Shown: one piece after another, positions 7,533 to 15,767 of the stretch | Numbering within the stretch: position 1 is the stretch's first letter | Layout of the letters: each line of letters opens with the position of its first letter | DNA from: Pedococcus sp031456495 | GTDB lineage: Bacteria > Actinomycetota > Actinomycetes > Actinomycetales > Dermatophilaceae | Assembly: GCF_031456495.1 (NCBI RefSeq) | Contig: NZ_JAVDUW010000001.1 | Location: forward strand, 1,426,001-1,490,000 | Direction: 5' to 3' | DNA: 64,000 bases | Notes under the pieces: model-generated | Seen by the model: only the letters and a program-made list of their open reading frames with translations | What the model was told of the DNA's origin: nothing | Database searches by the model: none | Position numbers and translations under genes: made by a program

Positions 7533-9848
7533 TTAGCGACCGAACACCGCGGGCAGGGTGCCGGTGTGCGCATCCCGGAGCGCTTCGTACGAAACGCTGA
7601 ACTGCCCTTGGACATCGAGGCCGTCGGTCTGGTCGTCGACGACGCCGATCCGGGCGTGCACCTGGCCACGCGCGGTGCACATGTCGGTGAACCGCACCTC
7701 CTCCGAGCGCGGCACGGCGACGACGGCCCGGGCGGTCGACTCGCTGAAGAGGGCCGTGAACGCGTCGATCCCGTCGCGCTCGCAGACCTCCTCGAGCCAG
7801 ATGCGCGCACCCACGCCGTGGCGCAGGGTGGCCTCCGCGAGCGCGATGGCCAGGCCACCGTCGGAGAGGTCGTGCGCGGCGTCGACGAGCCCGTCCCGGC
7901 TGGCGTTGACGAGGATCTCGCCGAGCAGCTGCTCGGCCTCGAGGTCGACCACGGGCGGGTGGCCCCCCAGGTGGCCGTGGACGACGTGCGCCCACTCGCC
8001 GCCGTCGAGCTCGTCGCGGGTGGTACCGAGCAGGTAGATGACCTGGCCGGGCGTCCTCCACCCGCTCGGGGTGCGGCGCGCGACGTCGTCCATGACGCCC
8101 AGGACGCCGATGACGGGCGTCGGGTGGATCGCGACGTCCCCGGTCTGGTTGTAGAAGCTGACGTTGCCGCCGGTGACCGGGATCCCGAGCGCCTTGCAGC
8201 CCTCGGCGATGCCCTTGACCGCCTCGCGGAACTGCCACATCACGCCCGGGTCCTCCGGCGAGCCGAAGTTGAGGCAGTCGGTGACGGCCAGCGGGGTCGC
8301 CCCCGCCGTCGCGACGTTCCGGTAGGACTCCGCGAGCGCGAGCTGCGCCCCGGCATACGGGTCGAGCTTGGCGAACCGGCCGTTGCAGTCGGTGGACACG
8401 GCGACGCCGCGCCCCGTCTCCTCGTCGACGCGGACGACGCCGGCGTCGTCGGGCATCGCGAGCGCGGTGTTGCCGAGCACGTAGCGGTCGTACTGGTCGG
8501 TGACCCAGGACTTGTCGCAGAGGTTCGGCGAGGCGAGCAGGGTGAGCAGGTCGGCAGCGACCGCCTCGCCCGTGGCGGGCTTCGGCAGCAAGCCGGCGCC
8601 GTTCTCCTGCAACGCGTCGAGGTATGCCGGGCGCTCGAGCGGCCGGTGGTACGTCGGGCCCTCGTGGGCCACCGAGCGCGGCGGGACGTCGACGACGACC
8701 TCGCCGTGCCACGTGATGACGAGGTGGTCGCCGTCGGTGACCTCTCCGATGACGGTGGCCTCGACGTCCCAGCGGTCGCAGATCGCCATGAACTCGTCGA
8801 GCTTGGCTCCCGGCTCGACCACGGCCATCATCCGCTCCTGGCTCTCCGACATGAGGATCTCCTCGGGCCGGAGGCTGGCGTCGCGCAGCGGGACGAGGTC
8901 GAGCTCGACCTGCATGCCGCCGTCACCGTTGGACGCGAGCTCGCTGGTGGCACAGGAGAGCCCGGCACCGCCGAGGTCCTGGATGCCGTCGACGACGCCG
9001 GCCTTGTACAGGTCGAGGCAGCACTCGATGAGCACCTTCTCGGCGAACGGGTCGCCGACCTGCACGGCGGGGCGCTTGGTCGGGCCGCCCTCGTCGAAGG
9101 TCTCCGACGCGAGGACCGAGACGCCGCCGATGCCGTCGCCGCCGGTCTTGGCGCCGAAGAGGATGACCTTGTTGCCGACGCCGGACGCCTTGGCGAGGTG
9201 GATGTCCTCGACCCGCATGGCGCCGACGCACAGGGCGTTGACGAGCGGGTTGCCCTGGTAGCAGTCGTCGAAGACCACTTCGCCGCCGATGTTGGGCAGG
9301 CCGATGCAGTTGCCGTAGCCGCCGACGCCCGCGACGACGCCGGGCAGGACGCGCTGGGTGTCGGGGTGGTGCAGGTTGCCGAATCGCAGCGGGTCCATGA
9401 CGGCGATCGGGCGCGCGCCCATCGACATGATGTCGCGGATGATGCCGCCGACACCGGTCGCGGCGCCCTGGTAGGGCTCGACGTAGGACGGGTGGTTGTG
9501 CGACTCGACCTTGAACGTCACCGCCCAGCCGTCGCCGATGTCGACGACGCCGGCGTTCTCACCGATGCCGACGAGCAGCTTCTCGCGCATCTCGTCGGTG
9601 GTGTTCTCGCCCCAGAGCGAGAAGTGGACCTTGGAGGACTTGTACGAGCAGTGCTCGGACCACATGACCGAGTACATCGCGAGCTCGGCGCTGGTCGGGC
9701 GGCGGCCGACGATCTCGCGGATGTTGGCGTACTCGTCGGGCTTGAGGCCGAGCTCGGCCCACGGCTGCTCGACCTCGGGCGTCTGGGCTGCGTGCTCGAC
9801 GGTGTCGACGGCCGGGCGGTCGGAGGGGCGGCCGGTGGTGGTGCTCAT
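7533..9848 (-). CDS. purL: Phosphoribosylformylglycinamidine synthase subunit PurL
   Basis: 771 aa, the short (small-PurL) type that needs PurQ and PurS as partners. It performs the ATP-dependent amidation of FGAR to FGAM, fourth step of purine synthesis. Visible features: MWSEHCSYKSSKVHF near residue 65 with the active-site His, VESHNHPSYVEPYQGAATG (about 115), GFGDGIGGVSVLASETF-type loop and DLGGAGLSCATSELASN (about 285). The N-terminal end overlaps purQ by 4 bp (ATGA), in the order purS-purQ-purL on the minus strand. Confidence 0.97.
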   Translation of the reverse strand: MSTTTGRPSDRPAVDTVEHAAQTPEVEQPWAELGLKPDEYANIREIVGRRPTSAELAMYSVMWSEHCSYKSSKVHFSLWGENTTDEMREKLLVGIGENAGVVDIGDGWAVTFKVESHNHPSYVEPYQGAATGVGGIIRDIMSMGARPIAVMDPLRFGNLHHPDTQRVLPGVVAGVGGYGNCIGLPNIGGEVVFDDCYQGNPLVNALCVGAMRVEDIHLAKASGVGNKVILFGAKTGGDGIGGVSVLASETFDEGGPTKRPAVQVGDPFAEKVLIECCLDLYKAGVVDGIQDLGGAGLSCATSELASNGDGGMQVELDLVPLRDASLRPEEILMSESQERMMAVVEPGAKLDEFMAICDRWDVEATVIGEVTDGDHLVITWHGEVVVDVPPRSVAHEGPTYHRPLERPAYLDALQENGAGLLPKPATGEAVAADLLTLLASPNLCDKSWVTDQYDRYVLGNTALAMPDDAGVVRVDEETGRGVAVSTDCNGRFAKLDPYAGAQLALAESYRNVATAGATPLAVTDCLNFGSPEDPGVMWQFREAVKGIAEGCKALGIPVTGGNVSFYNQTGDVAIHPTPVIGVLGVMDDVARRTPSGWRTPGQVIYLLGTTRDELDGGEWAHVVHGHLGGHPPVVDLEAEQLLGEILVNASRDGLVDAAHDLSDGGLAIALAEATLRHGVGARIWLEEVCERDGIDAFTALFSESTARAVVAVPRSEEVRFTDMCTARGQVHARIGVVDDQTDGLDVQGQFSVSYEALRDAHTGTLPAVFGR

Positions 9849-10528
9849 GCGTTGACAACCTGCTTGAGGATCGAGGTGAAGAAGGGCAGGCCGTCGAGGC
9901 TCGGGCCGAAGCCCTCCTCGACGCAGTGCTCCGGGTGGGGCATGAGGCCGACGACGTTGCCGCGCTCGTTGGTGATGCCGGCGATGTCGCGGTAGGAGCC
10001 GTTGGGGTTGCGGCCGCCCTCGGGCACGACGTACCGGAACACGACGCGACCCTCGCCCTCAAGCTCGTCGAGGGTGCGCTCGTCGGCGACGAACCCGCCC
10101 TCGCCGTTCTTGAGGACGATGGTGATCTCCTGGCCCTGCTCGAAGTCCGAGGTCCAGGAGGTCTGCGCGTTCTCGACCCGCAGTGTCGTGTCCACGCAGT
10201 TGAACTTGCGGTGGTCGTTGCGGACCAGCGCGCCGGGCAGCAGGTGCGACTCGGTGAGCACCTGGAAGCCGTTGCAGATGCCGAGCACCGGCAGGCCGCC
10301 CTGTGCCGCCGGCACGAGCTGGTCCATGACCGGGGCGAAGCGGGCGATGGCGCCGCAGCGCAGGTAGTCGCCGTAGGAGAACCCGCCGGGGAGGATGACG
10401 GCGTCGACGCCCTTGAGGTCGGCGTCGCCGTGCCAGAGGCTGACCGGCTCGGCGCCGACGGCGCGCACCGCGCGGGCGGCGTCACGGTCGTCGAGCGACC
10501 CCGGGAACGTGACGACCCCGACCTTCAC
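9845..10528 (-). CDS. purQ: Phosphoribosylformylglycinamidine synthase subunit PurQ
   Basis: 227-aa class I glutamine amidotransferase that supplies ammonia to PurL. The nucleophilic Cys is in VLGICNGFQVL (about residue 88) and the catalytic His/Glu pair in LMPHPEHCVEEGF near the C-terminus. It begins with MKVGVVTFPGSLDD and uses a GTG start overlapping the purS stop by 4 bp. The length matches the family. Confidence 0.97.
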   Translation of the reverse strand: MKVGVVTFPGSLDDRDAARAVRAVGAEPVSLWHGDADLKGVDAVILPGGFSYGDYLRCGAIARFAPVMDQLVPAAQGGLPVLGICNGFQVLTESHLLPGALVRNDHRKFNCVDTTLRVENAQTSWTSDFEQGQEITIVLKNGEGGFVADERTLDELEGEGRVVFRYVVPEGGRNPNGSYRDIAGITNERGNVVGLMPHPEHCVEEGFGPSLDGLPFFTSILKQVVNA

Positions 10529-10794
10529 TGGTCGGGGTCCTCGTCGGCGCGCAGCTCACGGACCGAGACGACGTCCTCGATCACCGGGTTGGACAGCAGC
10601 TTCTCGGCTGCCTCCCGCGCGGCGGTGAGGTGCTCGTCCGTCACGTCACCGTCGACGGTGAGCACGAAGCGCTTGCCCTGCCGCACGTCGGTGAACTGGT
10701 CGAAGCCGAGCCGGGGCAGTGCCCCGCCGACGGCCTGGCCCTGGGGGTCGAGGATCTCTGGCTTCAACATGACGTCGATGACGACGTGGCCCAT
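10525..10794 (-). CDS. purS: Phosphoribosylformylglycinamidine synthase subunit PurS
   Basis: 89 aa, the usual size for PurS, the structural bridge between PurL and PurQ. Conserved MLKPEILDPQGQAV and VRQGKRFVL segments are visible. It is the first gene of purSQL; the promoter should lie in the 333-bp gap upstream, which holds a 32-bp palindrome. Confidence 0.95.
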   Translation of the reverse strand: MGHVVIDVMLKPEILDPQGQAVGGALPRLGFDQFTDVRQGKRFVLTVDGDVTDEHLTAAREAAEKLLSNPVIEDVVSVRELRADEDPDQ

Positions 10795-11127
10795 TCGGGT
10801 GTCTCCTGGGACGAGGGGAGGATGCCAGGGCCGAGTCTATCGGCGCCGCTGACCGGGTATGCCGCGCGGTCCGCCGGGTGGGCGACGCCGGGGGTCCGTC
10901 GGGTCGCGGAGCACGAACCTCTGCTAGCAGAGGTTCGTGCTGTCAGCAGAGGGTCCACCCTGCGCTGAGTGCGCCAAGCCCTGCTAGCAGAAGTTCCTGC
11001 GAGGGGCTCGGAGCGGCTGGGAGCGCAGGTGAGCACGCGGCATACCGGGCGAGGCGGCCGCTCACGGATGAGGACGCGGCATACGGGGTAGGGGGCACCC
11101 ACGACGCCCCCGAGGAGAGGTACCCCC
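10795..11127. other. 333-bp divergent intergenic region, purS / histidine phosphatase
   Basis: This gap holds no credible gene. It contains three GTATGCC/GGCATAC heptamers (10858, 11039, 11078), the last two inside a repeated GCGGCATAC context, a perfect 32-bp palindrome (10910-10941), a second CTGCTAGCAG at 10981-10990 and a related CAGCAGAGG element at 10944-10952. A Shine-Dalgarno-like GAGGAGAGG precedes the phosphatase start at 11128. The arrangement suggests regulation of one or both divergent genes. Confidence 0.6.
10910..10941. promoter_or_regulatory. Perfect 32-bp palindrome between purS and histidine phosphatase
   Basis: The left arm AGCACGAACCTCTG is followed by the centre CTAG and the exact complement of the arm. 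The central CTGCTAGCAG recurs exactly 60 bp downstream (10981-10990), and GCAGAGG/GCAGAAG half-elements follow at each site, giving three related direct repeats. CTAG is normally rare in bacterial DNA. Its place between divergent promoters makes an operator likely, but the cognate protein is unknown. It is unlikely to be a terminator because both neighbours are transcribed away from it. Confidence 0.65.
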
Positions 11128-11967
11128 ATGCCCAGAGGAGTCCTGGTCGCCACGTCCCGCTGGCCGAGCGAGCTGGTGCTCGTCAGGCACGGGCAGAGCC
11201 TCGGCAACCTCGCCGACGAGCAGGCACGCGAGCGCGGGGCGCAGCGGCTCGAGATCGAGCTGCGCGACGCCGACGTACCGCTGTCCGACACCGGCAAGGA
11301 GCAGGCGGACGCCGTCGGGCGACTGCTGGCGGAGCTGGGTACGGACGACCGGCCCGACGTGGTCGTGTGCTCGCCGTACCGGCGCGCCGCCGAGACGGCG
11401 GAGCGGGCGCTGGCCGGCGCAGCCCGGTCGGGGAACGGCGCGTCCGGGGTGGCTGGTGGGTCCGGGCCGGCCGGTCCCGACGACCTCGTGGTGGACGAGC
11501 GGCTGCGCGAGCGCGACCTCGGAGCCTTCGACCGGTTGACCTGGCGCGGCATCGAGGCCGAGTACGCCGCCGAGGCGCAGCGGCGCAGCCACGTCGGGAA
11601 GTTCTACTACCAGCCGCCCTCGGGCGAGAGCTGGTGCGACGTGACCCTGCGTGTCCGCTCGATCCTCGCCGACCTGCGCGAGGGGTACGAGGGGCGGCGG
11701 GTCTGGCTGTTCACGCACCAGGCGGTGATCATGTCCTTCCGGTACGTGCTGGAGGACCTCACCGAGGCCGAGCTGCTCGACATCGACAAGCGCGAGCGGC
11801 TGCCGAACTGCTCGGTGACGAGGTACCGGGCGGGCGACCGGGCCATGGAGCTCGTGTCGTTCGCGGACACCGACGCCGTCGACCGGTTCGGGGCCGAGCA
11901 CACCGAGGAGCCGAGCAAGGGCGAGCGGAGCGGCGAGACCGCGGCGGGGGTCCACGGAGATGGCTGA
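11128..11967 (+). CDS. Histidine phosphatase family protein
   Basis: 279 aa with the catalytic LVLVRHGQSLGNLAD motif (RHG, about residues 19-21), VVCSPYRRAAETAERAL (about 84-100) and the second His in FTHQAVIMSFRYVLE. The family includes phosphoglycerate mutase-like and broad-specificity phosphatases; the insertion ERDLGAFDRLTWRGIEAEY and the SGESWCDVTLRV segment resemble actinobacterial GpmB-like phosphatases. It overlaps the next gene by 8 bp, implying co-expression with the metabolite-repair enzyme NnrD. Confidence 0.88.
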   Translation: MPRGVLVATSRWPSELVLVRHGQSLGNLADEQARERGAQRLEIELRDADVPLSDTGKEQADAVGRLLAELGTDDRPDVVVCSPYRRAAETAERALAGAARSGNGASGVAGGSGPAGPDDLVVDERLRERDLGAFDRLTWRGIEAEYAAEAQRRSHVGKFYYQPPSGESWCDVTLRVRSILADLREGYEGRRVWLFTHQAVIMSFRYVLEDLTEAELLDIDKRERLPNCSVTRYRAGDRAMELVSFADTDAVDRFGAEHTEEPSKGERSGETAAGVHGDG

Positions 11968-12871
11968 CCCGGCCGCCGGCGGCAGCGATGGGGCGGCCGA
12001 GCGCGTCACGCCCGCGCTCCTGCGGCAGTGGCCGCTGCCCGAGCCCGGGAGCGACAAGGAGTCCCGCGGTCGGGTGCTCGTCGTGGGAGGCACCTCCAGC
12101 ACGCCGGGCGCTGTCCTGCTGGCCGGCGAGGCGGTGCTGCGCTCGGGTGGCGGCAAGCTGCAGGTGGCCACGGCCCACGAGGTCGCCGCTGCCCTGGCGG
12201 TCGCGGTCCCCGAGGCGCTCGTGCACCCGCTGCCGACCGACTCCGGCGGTTCGCTCACGCCGGAGGCTGCTGACGAGCTCCTGGAGCTGGCGGACGGAGC
12301 CGACGCGGTGCTGGTGGGGTCCGGCTTCTCCGACGTCGACGCGACGCTGTCGCTCCTCCAGGCCCTGGTCCCGCGCCTCGAGGCGCCTCTGGTCCTCGAC
12401 GCGGTGGCCTCGGCATACCTCGGCAAAGGCGGTGGAGACGTGCACCACCTGTCCCGCGGCTGCGTCCTGAGCGCCAACGTCGACGAGGTGGCGCTGACGC
12501 TCGGCGTCCCGGTGGAGGACGTGGGCCATGACCCGGCGGGCGCGGCGAAGGCCCTGGCCTCGCGCAGCGGCGCGGTCGTGCTCTGCGGCGGCTCCACCAA
12601 GACGGTCGCGTCCCCCGACGGGCGCGTGTGGTGGACGGACGCCGGCGGACCGGGTCTCGGAGTCTCCGGGTCCGGCGACGTGCAGGCCGGCATCGTCGCG
12701 GGACTGCTCGGTCGGGGCGCGGAGCCGGAGCAGGCGGCGGTGTGGGGCGCGTACCTGCACGGCAAGGCCGGGGACGAGCTCGCCGAGCAGGTGGGCACGG
12801 TCGGCTTCCTGGCACGGGAGGTTCCGGGGGTCGTGCCCTCGCTCCTGCACGAGCTGACCAGCCGGGACTGA
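11960..12871 (+). CDS. nnrD: ADP-dependent NAD(P)H-hydrate dehydratase
   Basis: 303 aa of the YjeF C-terminal/ribokinase-like fold. It dehydrates damaged (hydrated) NAD(P)H back to NAD(P)H. Motifs: GRVLVVGGTSSTPGAVLLAG (about 37-56), the LSANVDEVALTLG segment, VVLCGGSTKTVASPDGRVWW, and the anion-hole/catalytic GVSGSGDVQAGIVAGLLGRG (about 234-253) with the conserved Asp. The N-terminal epimerase (YjeF-N) domain is absent, so this is the stand-alone dehydratase. It overlaps the phosphatase gene by 8 bp. Confidence 0.88.
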   Translation: MADPAAGGSDGAAERVTPALLRQWPLPEPGSDKESRGRVLVVGGTSSTPGAVLLAGEAVLRSGGGKLQVATAHEVAAALAVAVPEALVHPLPTDSGGSLTPEAADELLELADGADAVLVGSGFSDVDATLSLLQALVPRLEAPLVLDAVASAYLGKGGGDVHHLSRGCVLSANVDEVALTLGVPVEDVGHDPAGAAKALASRSGAVVLCGGSTKTVASPDGRVWWTDAGGPGLGVSGSGDVQAGIVAGLLGRGAEPEQAAVWGAYLHGKAGDELAEQVGTVGFLAREVPGVVPSLLHELTSRD

Positions 12872-12876
12872 GCGTT

Positions 12877-12933
12877 CCAGGGCCCGGCGGCGCACCCCCG
12901 CCAGTGGTTTCGCCGCCTCGGCTCGGGCCCTGG
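12877..12933 (+). terminator. Imperfect long hairpin after nnrD
   Basis: CCAGGGCCCG and CGGGCCCTGG form a perfect outer 10-bp stem; inside it GGCGGCG pairs with CGCCGCC. It begins 6 bp after the nnrD stop, the expected place for a terminator. No T-tract. Confidence 0.5.
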
Positions 12934-12984
12934 GCTCGGCGCCCACCCCGCCGGCGGTGCCACACTGACAGCGAGGTGAGGCCG

Positions 12985-13416
12985 ATGAGGACACGACGAC
13001 GGATGCAGGTGGCGGGCAACCGCATCGGCATCTGGATGTACCGGCGCTGGAACGGGCGTGGCATGGGAGGCACGGACGAGGCTCCCGTCGTCATGCTCAC
13101 CGTTCCCGGCCGCACCAGCGGTCTCGACCGCCCGACCTGCGTCCGCGCGCTGCGTGAGGGCGATGGCTGGCTGGTGTGGGGCACGGGGAGCGGCAGCCCC
13201 ACGGACCCGCAGTGGTTCCGCAACGTGCGGGCCGCGCGAGAGGGCTGGGTCCAGGTCGGGAGCCGGCGCCTCCGAGTCCGGCTCGAGGAGCTGACGGGCG
13301 TCGAGCGGGACGCAGCGTGGCAACGCGTGCTATCAGCCCTTCCCTCGGTGGCGAAGTACGAGCGGAAGGCCGGTCGGACCATCCCGGTGGCACGCGTCGT
13401 CCCACGAGAGGACTAG
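12985..13416 (+). CDS. Nitroreductase/deazaflavin (F420)-dependent oxidoreductase, DDN family
   Basis: 143 aa, matching the small split-β-barrel family that includes mycobacterial Ddn. Visible conserved parts are NRIGIWMYRRWNGRGMG near the N-terminus, VVMLTVPGRTSGLDRPT, WLVWGTGSGSPTDPQWFRN and the C-terminal VPVARVV-like ending (TIPVARVVP). These proteins bind F420H2; the physiological substrate is generally unknown. The start is the ATG after a GAGGTGAGG Shine-Dalgarno-like element. Confidence 0.85.
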   Translation: MRTRRRMQVAGNRIGIWMYRRWNGRGMGGTDEAPVVMLTVPGRTSGLDRPTCVRALREGDGWLVWGTGSGSPTDPQWFRNVRAAREGWVQVGSRRLRVRLEELTGVERDAAWQRVLSALPSVAKYERKAGRTIPVARVVPRED

Positions 13417-13519
13417 TCGGAAGTCGTTGCGCGCCAAGCAGATCCAGCCTCCCGGGGCGGGCCCCACTGTCGGTGGTCGCACCTAGGTTTGCTCCACCGA
13501 GGTCGTCCGGCTGCTGGGA

Positions 13520-14749
13520 GTGCTGTCCGCCAGCGTCGACGCGCACCTCGTGACGGCCCTTGCCGAGGCGGGTCGCCGCGGCCTCGGGTCCGGTGAGGGC
13601 TGGGGCCGGCTCGACTGGGCGCGGGCCCAGGCGCTGCTCGCCCGGGAGCGCGCGCTCGCCGAGGCGCAGACGGTGGCCGATGCCGCGGACGACCTCCGGC
13701 TCGGCGACGTCGTGGCCGGCGCGACGCGAGCGGCAGCGGTCGACCGCAGCGGCGAAGGGCTCGATCGCGTGGTGCCGGTGGCCAAGGCCGCCCAGCTGGT
13801 GCGCTTCCACCGGTCGTTCCGCGGCATGGCGGACGCCCGGGTCCTCGACGCGGTCACGAGCGACCTGCTCGACGGCGCCAGCGGACCCGGAGGCCTGCCG
13901 GAGAAGGTGCTAGCGGTGGCGGTCCGGCACACGAGCGACCTGCTGCGACCTGACCGGTTGGTCGAGCACGACGCGGCGGTGCGTCGGGCGCACCGGTCCC
14001 TCGTCAAGGGGCCCGGACCCATGGGCCTGTCGCGGTACACGCTGCTCCTCGACGAGGAGGGCGCCGCAGTCGTCGACGCCGCGGTCGACGCACTCGCCCG
14101 GCCGCAACCCGATCCGGAGACCGGTGAGCACGACCCACGCACACCCGCCGCCCGTCGGGCCGACGCCCTGGTCGACCTGGTGCTGCGGGCCGTCCAGGCA
14201 CCGGACGGTGTCCCGCGCCAGGCGAAGACGAGCCTGGTCGTGACCGTCGGCCTCGACGTCCTCGCGGACCGGTGCCGGGGGTAGGGGTTGATCCCCACCG
14301 GCGACCTCGTGACGGCCGACACCGCGCGCCGCCTCGCGTGCGACGCCGAGGTCGTCCCGGTGGTGCTCGGTTCGCGGGGCGAGGTGCTGGAGCAGGGCCG
14401 GGCGACGCGGCTGTTCGAGCGGGGGCAGATCAGGCACCTGTGGATGCGCGACGGCGACTGCAGCTTTCCCGGCTGCTCGCGACCGCCGGCCTGGACCGAC
14501 GCGCACCACCTGGTGCACTGGGCCGACGGCGGGGCCAGCGACGTCACCAACGCCGCACTGCTGTGCCGCGCCCACCACACCGTGGTCCACCAGTTGCGGT
14601 ATGCCGGTGCGGTCGTCGACCGTGGCTCCGGGCCCCGCGTGGAGTGGGACCTGACCTACGGGTCCTATGACGACCGGCTGGAGGCGCTGCGCCGGTCAGG
14701 CGCCGTCCCATGCTGGGCGGACCCGGCCGACGACCCGCCGCGACGATGA
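13520..14749 (+). pseudogene. DUF222 / HNH endonuclease protein broken by an in-frame TAG
   Basis: Two consecutive open stretches in the same frame make one DUF222-HNH protein. 13520-14284 carries the DUF222 part (VPVAKAAQLVRFHRSFRGMA, SLVKGPGPMGLSRYTLLL). After the TAG at 14282-14284 the frame continues with GLIPTGDLVTADTARRLACD and the HNH nuclease motif (CSFPGCSRPPAWTDAHHLVH, about 14458-14520; LLCRAHHTVVH). Intact relatives read through this point with an Arg-Gly-Ala-Gly-Leu-like sequence. The N-terminus also looks short: no start with a ribosome-binding site is visible and an in-frame TAG occurs at 13484. These multicopy HNH proteins often decay. A TTG start at 14288 could yield a free HNH fragment. 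Confidence 0.8.
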
Positions 14750-14761
14750 CCCCGCCCCGCA

Positions 14762-14810
14762 CCCCGTCCGCCACGACGGGGCTCGAGCCGTGCCCGGGCG
14801 CCCAGCGCCC
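14762..14810. terminator. Two small hairpins between convergent genes
   Basis: CCCCGTC/GACGGGG (14762-14781, 6-nt loop) and GGGCGC/GCGCCC (14796-14810, 3-nt loop) lie between the HNH pseudogene and purC, which converge. Either could terminate from both sides. No T-tracts. Confidence 0.45.
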
Positions 14811-14824
14811 GCCAGCTGCTTGCC

Positions 14825-15739
14825 TCAGGACGCGATGAAGGTGCGTCCGGTCAGCCGCTCGTAGGCCTCGATGTACTTGGCGCGCGTGCGCTTAAGCACG
14901 TCCTGGGGCAGCGGCGGCGGAGCCTCGCCCGACGCCTTGTCCCAACCGCTGGCCGGCGACATCAGCCACTCGCGGACGAACTCCTTGTCGAACGACGGCT
15001 GCGGGTGGCCCGGCTCCCACTGGTCGGCCGGCCAGAACCGCGACGAGTCGGGGGTCAGCACCTCGTCGGCGAGGACCAGCTCGTCCCCGTCGAGCCCGAA
15101 CTCAACCTTGGTGTCCGCGATGAGAATGCCCCGCTCCGCGGCGATCTCGTTGCCCCGGGCCAGGATCCGCGTGGTCAGGTCCCGCGCCCGCGCGGCGAGG
15201 TCCTTGCCCACGGCGGCCTCGACGTCGGCATACGGCATCGGCTCGTCGTGCTGGCCCTCCGGCGCCTTGGTCGACGGCGTGAACACCGGCTCGGGCAGCC
15301 GCGAGCCGTCCACCAGCCCCTCGGGGAGCCGGATGCCGCTCACGTGCCCGTCCGCCTGGTACTCGCGCAGGCCGCCGCCGGTGAGGTAGGCGCGTGCCAC
15401 GCACTCGACGGGCAGCATCTCGAGCCGGCGAACGAGCACCGCCCGCCCGGCGACCTCGGCGGGGACGTCGGTGGAGACGACGTGGTTCGGCACCAGGTCC
15501 TCGAGCTGCTCGAACCACCACAGCGACAGCTGCGTGAGGACGGCGCCCTTGTCGGGCACCGGCGTCTCGAGGATGAAGTCGAAGGCCGAGAGCCGGTCGC
15601 TGGCGACCAGCAGCAGCTGGTCGTCGCGGGCCTGCCCGGTGGCGGGGTCCAGCGGGGCGTACAGGTCGCGGACCTTGCCGGAGTAGACGTGGGCGTAGCC
15701 GGGCAGCGCCGGCGGCGAGTCGAGCCGGGAGGACGTCAT
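14825..15739 (-). CDS. purC: Phosphoribosylaminoimidazole-succinocarboxamide synthase
   Basis: 304-aa SAICAR synthase, which joins CAIR and aspartate. Motifs: HVYSGKVRDLY (about 14-24), LLLVASDRLSAFDFIL (about 40-55), LPVECVARAYLTGGGLREY, GLVDGSRLPEPVFTPSTKA and the ADTKVEFGLDGDELVLADEV box. The long, eukaryote/actinobacteria-type PurC explains the length above 240 aa. Start choice: the ATG of MTSSRLD has a GGGAGG element 9 bp upstream, whereas the in-frame ATG 9 bp earlier has no room for one. Confidence 0.96.
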   Translation of the reverse strand: MTSSRLDSPPALPGYAHVYSGKVRDLYAPLDPATGQARDDQLLLVASDRLSAFDFILETPVPDKGAVLTQLSLWWFEQLEDLVPNHVVSTDVPAEVAGRAVLVRRLEMLPVECVARAYLTGGGLREYQADGHVSGIRLPEGLVDGSRLPEPVFTPSTKAPEGQHDEPMPYADVEAAVGKDLAARARDLTTRILARGNEIAAERGILIADTKVEFGLDGDELVLADEVLTPDSSRFWPADQWEPGHPQPSFDKEFVREWLMSPASGWDKASGEAPPPLPQDVLKRTRAKYIEAYERLTGRTFIAS

Positions 15740-15767
15740 GTCCGCCATCCTCCCAGCCCGACGCCGG

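Noticed and set aside
6363..9995. Long plus-strand open frame over the histidine kinase and purL
   Set aside because: Antisense shadow; purL and the kinase on the minus strand account for the coding signal.
13487..13520. Upstream start for the DUF222/HNH gene
   Set aside because: The frame is closed by TAG at 13484 and has no ATG/GTG with a ribosome-binding site before 13520.
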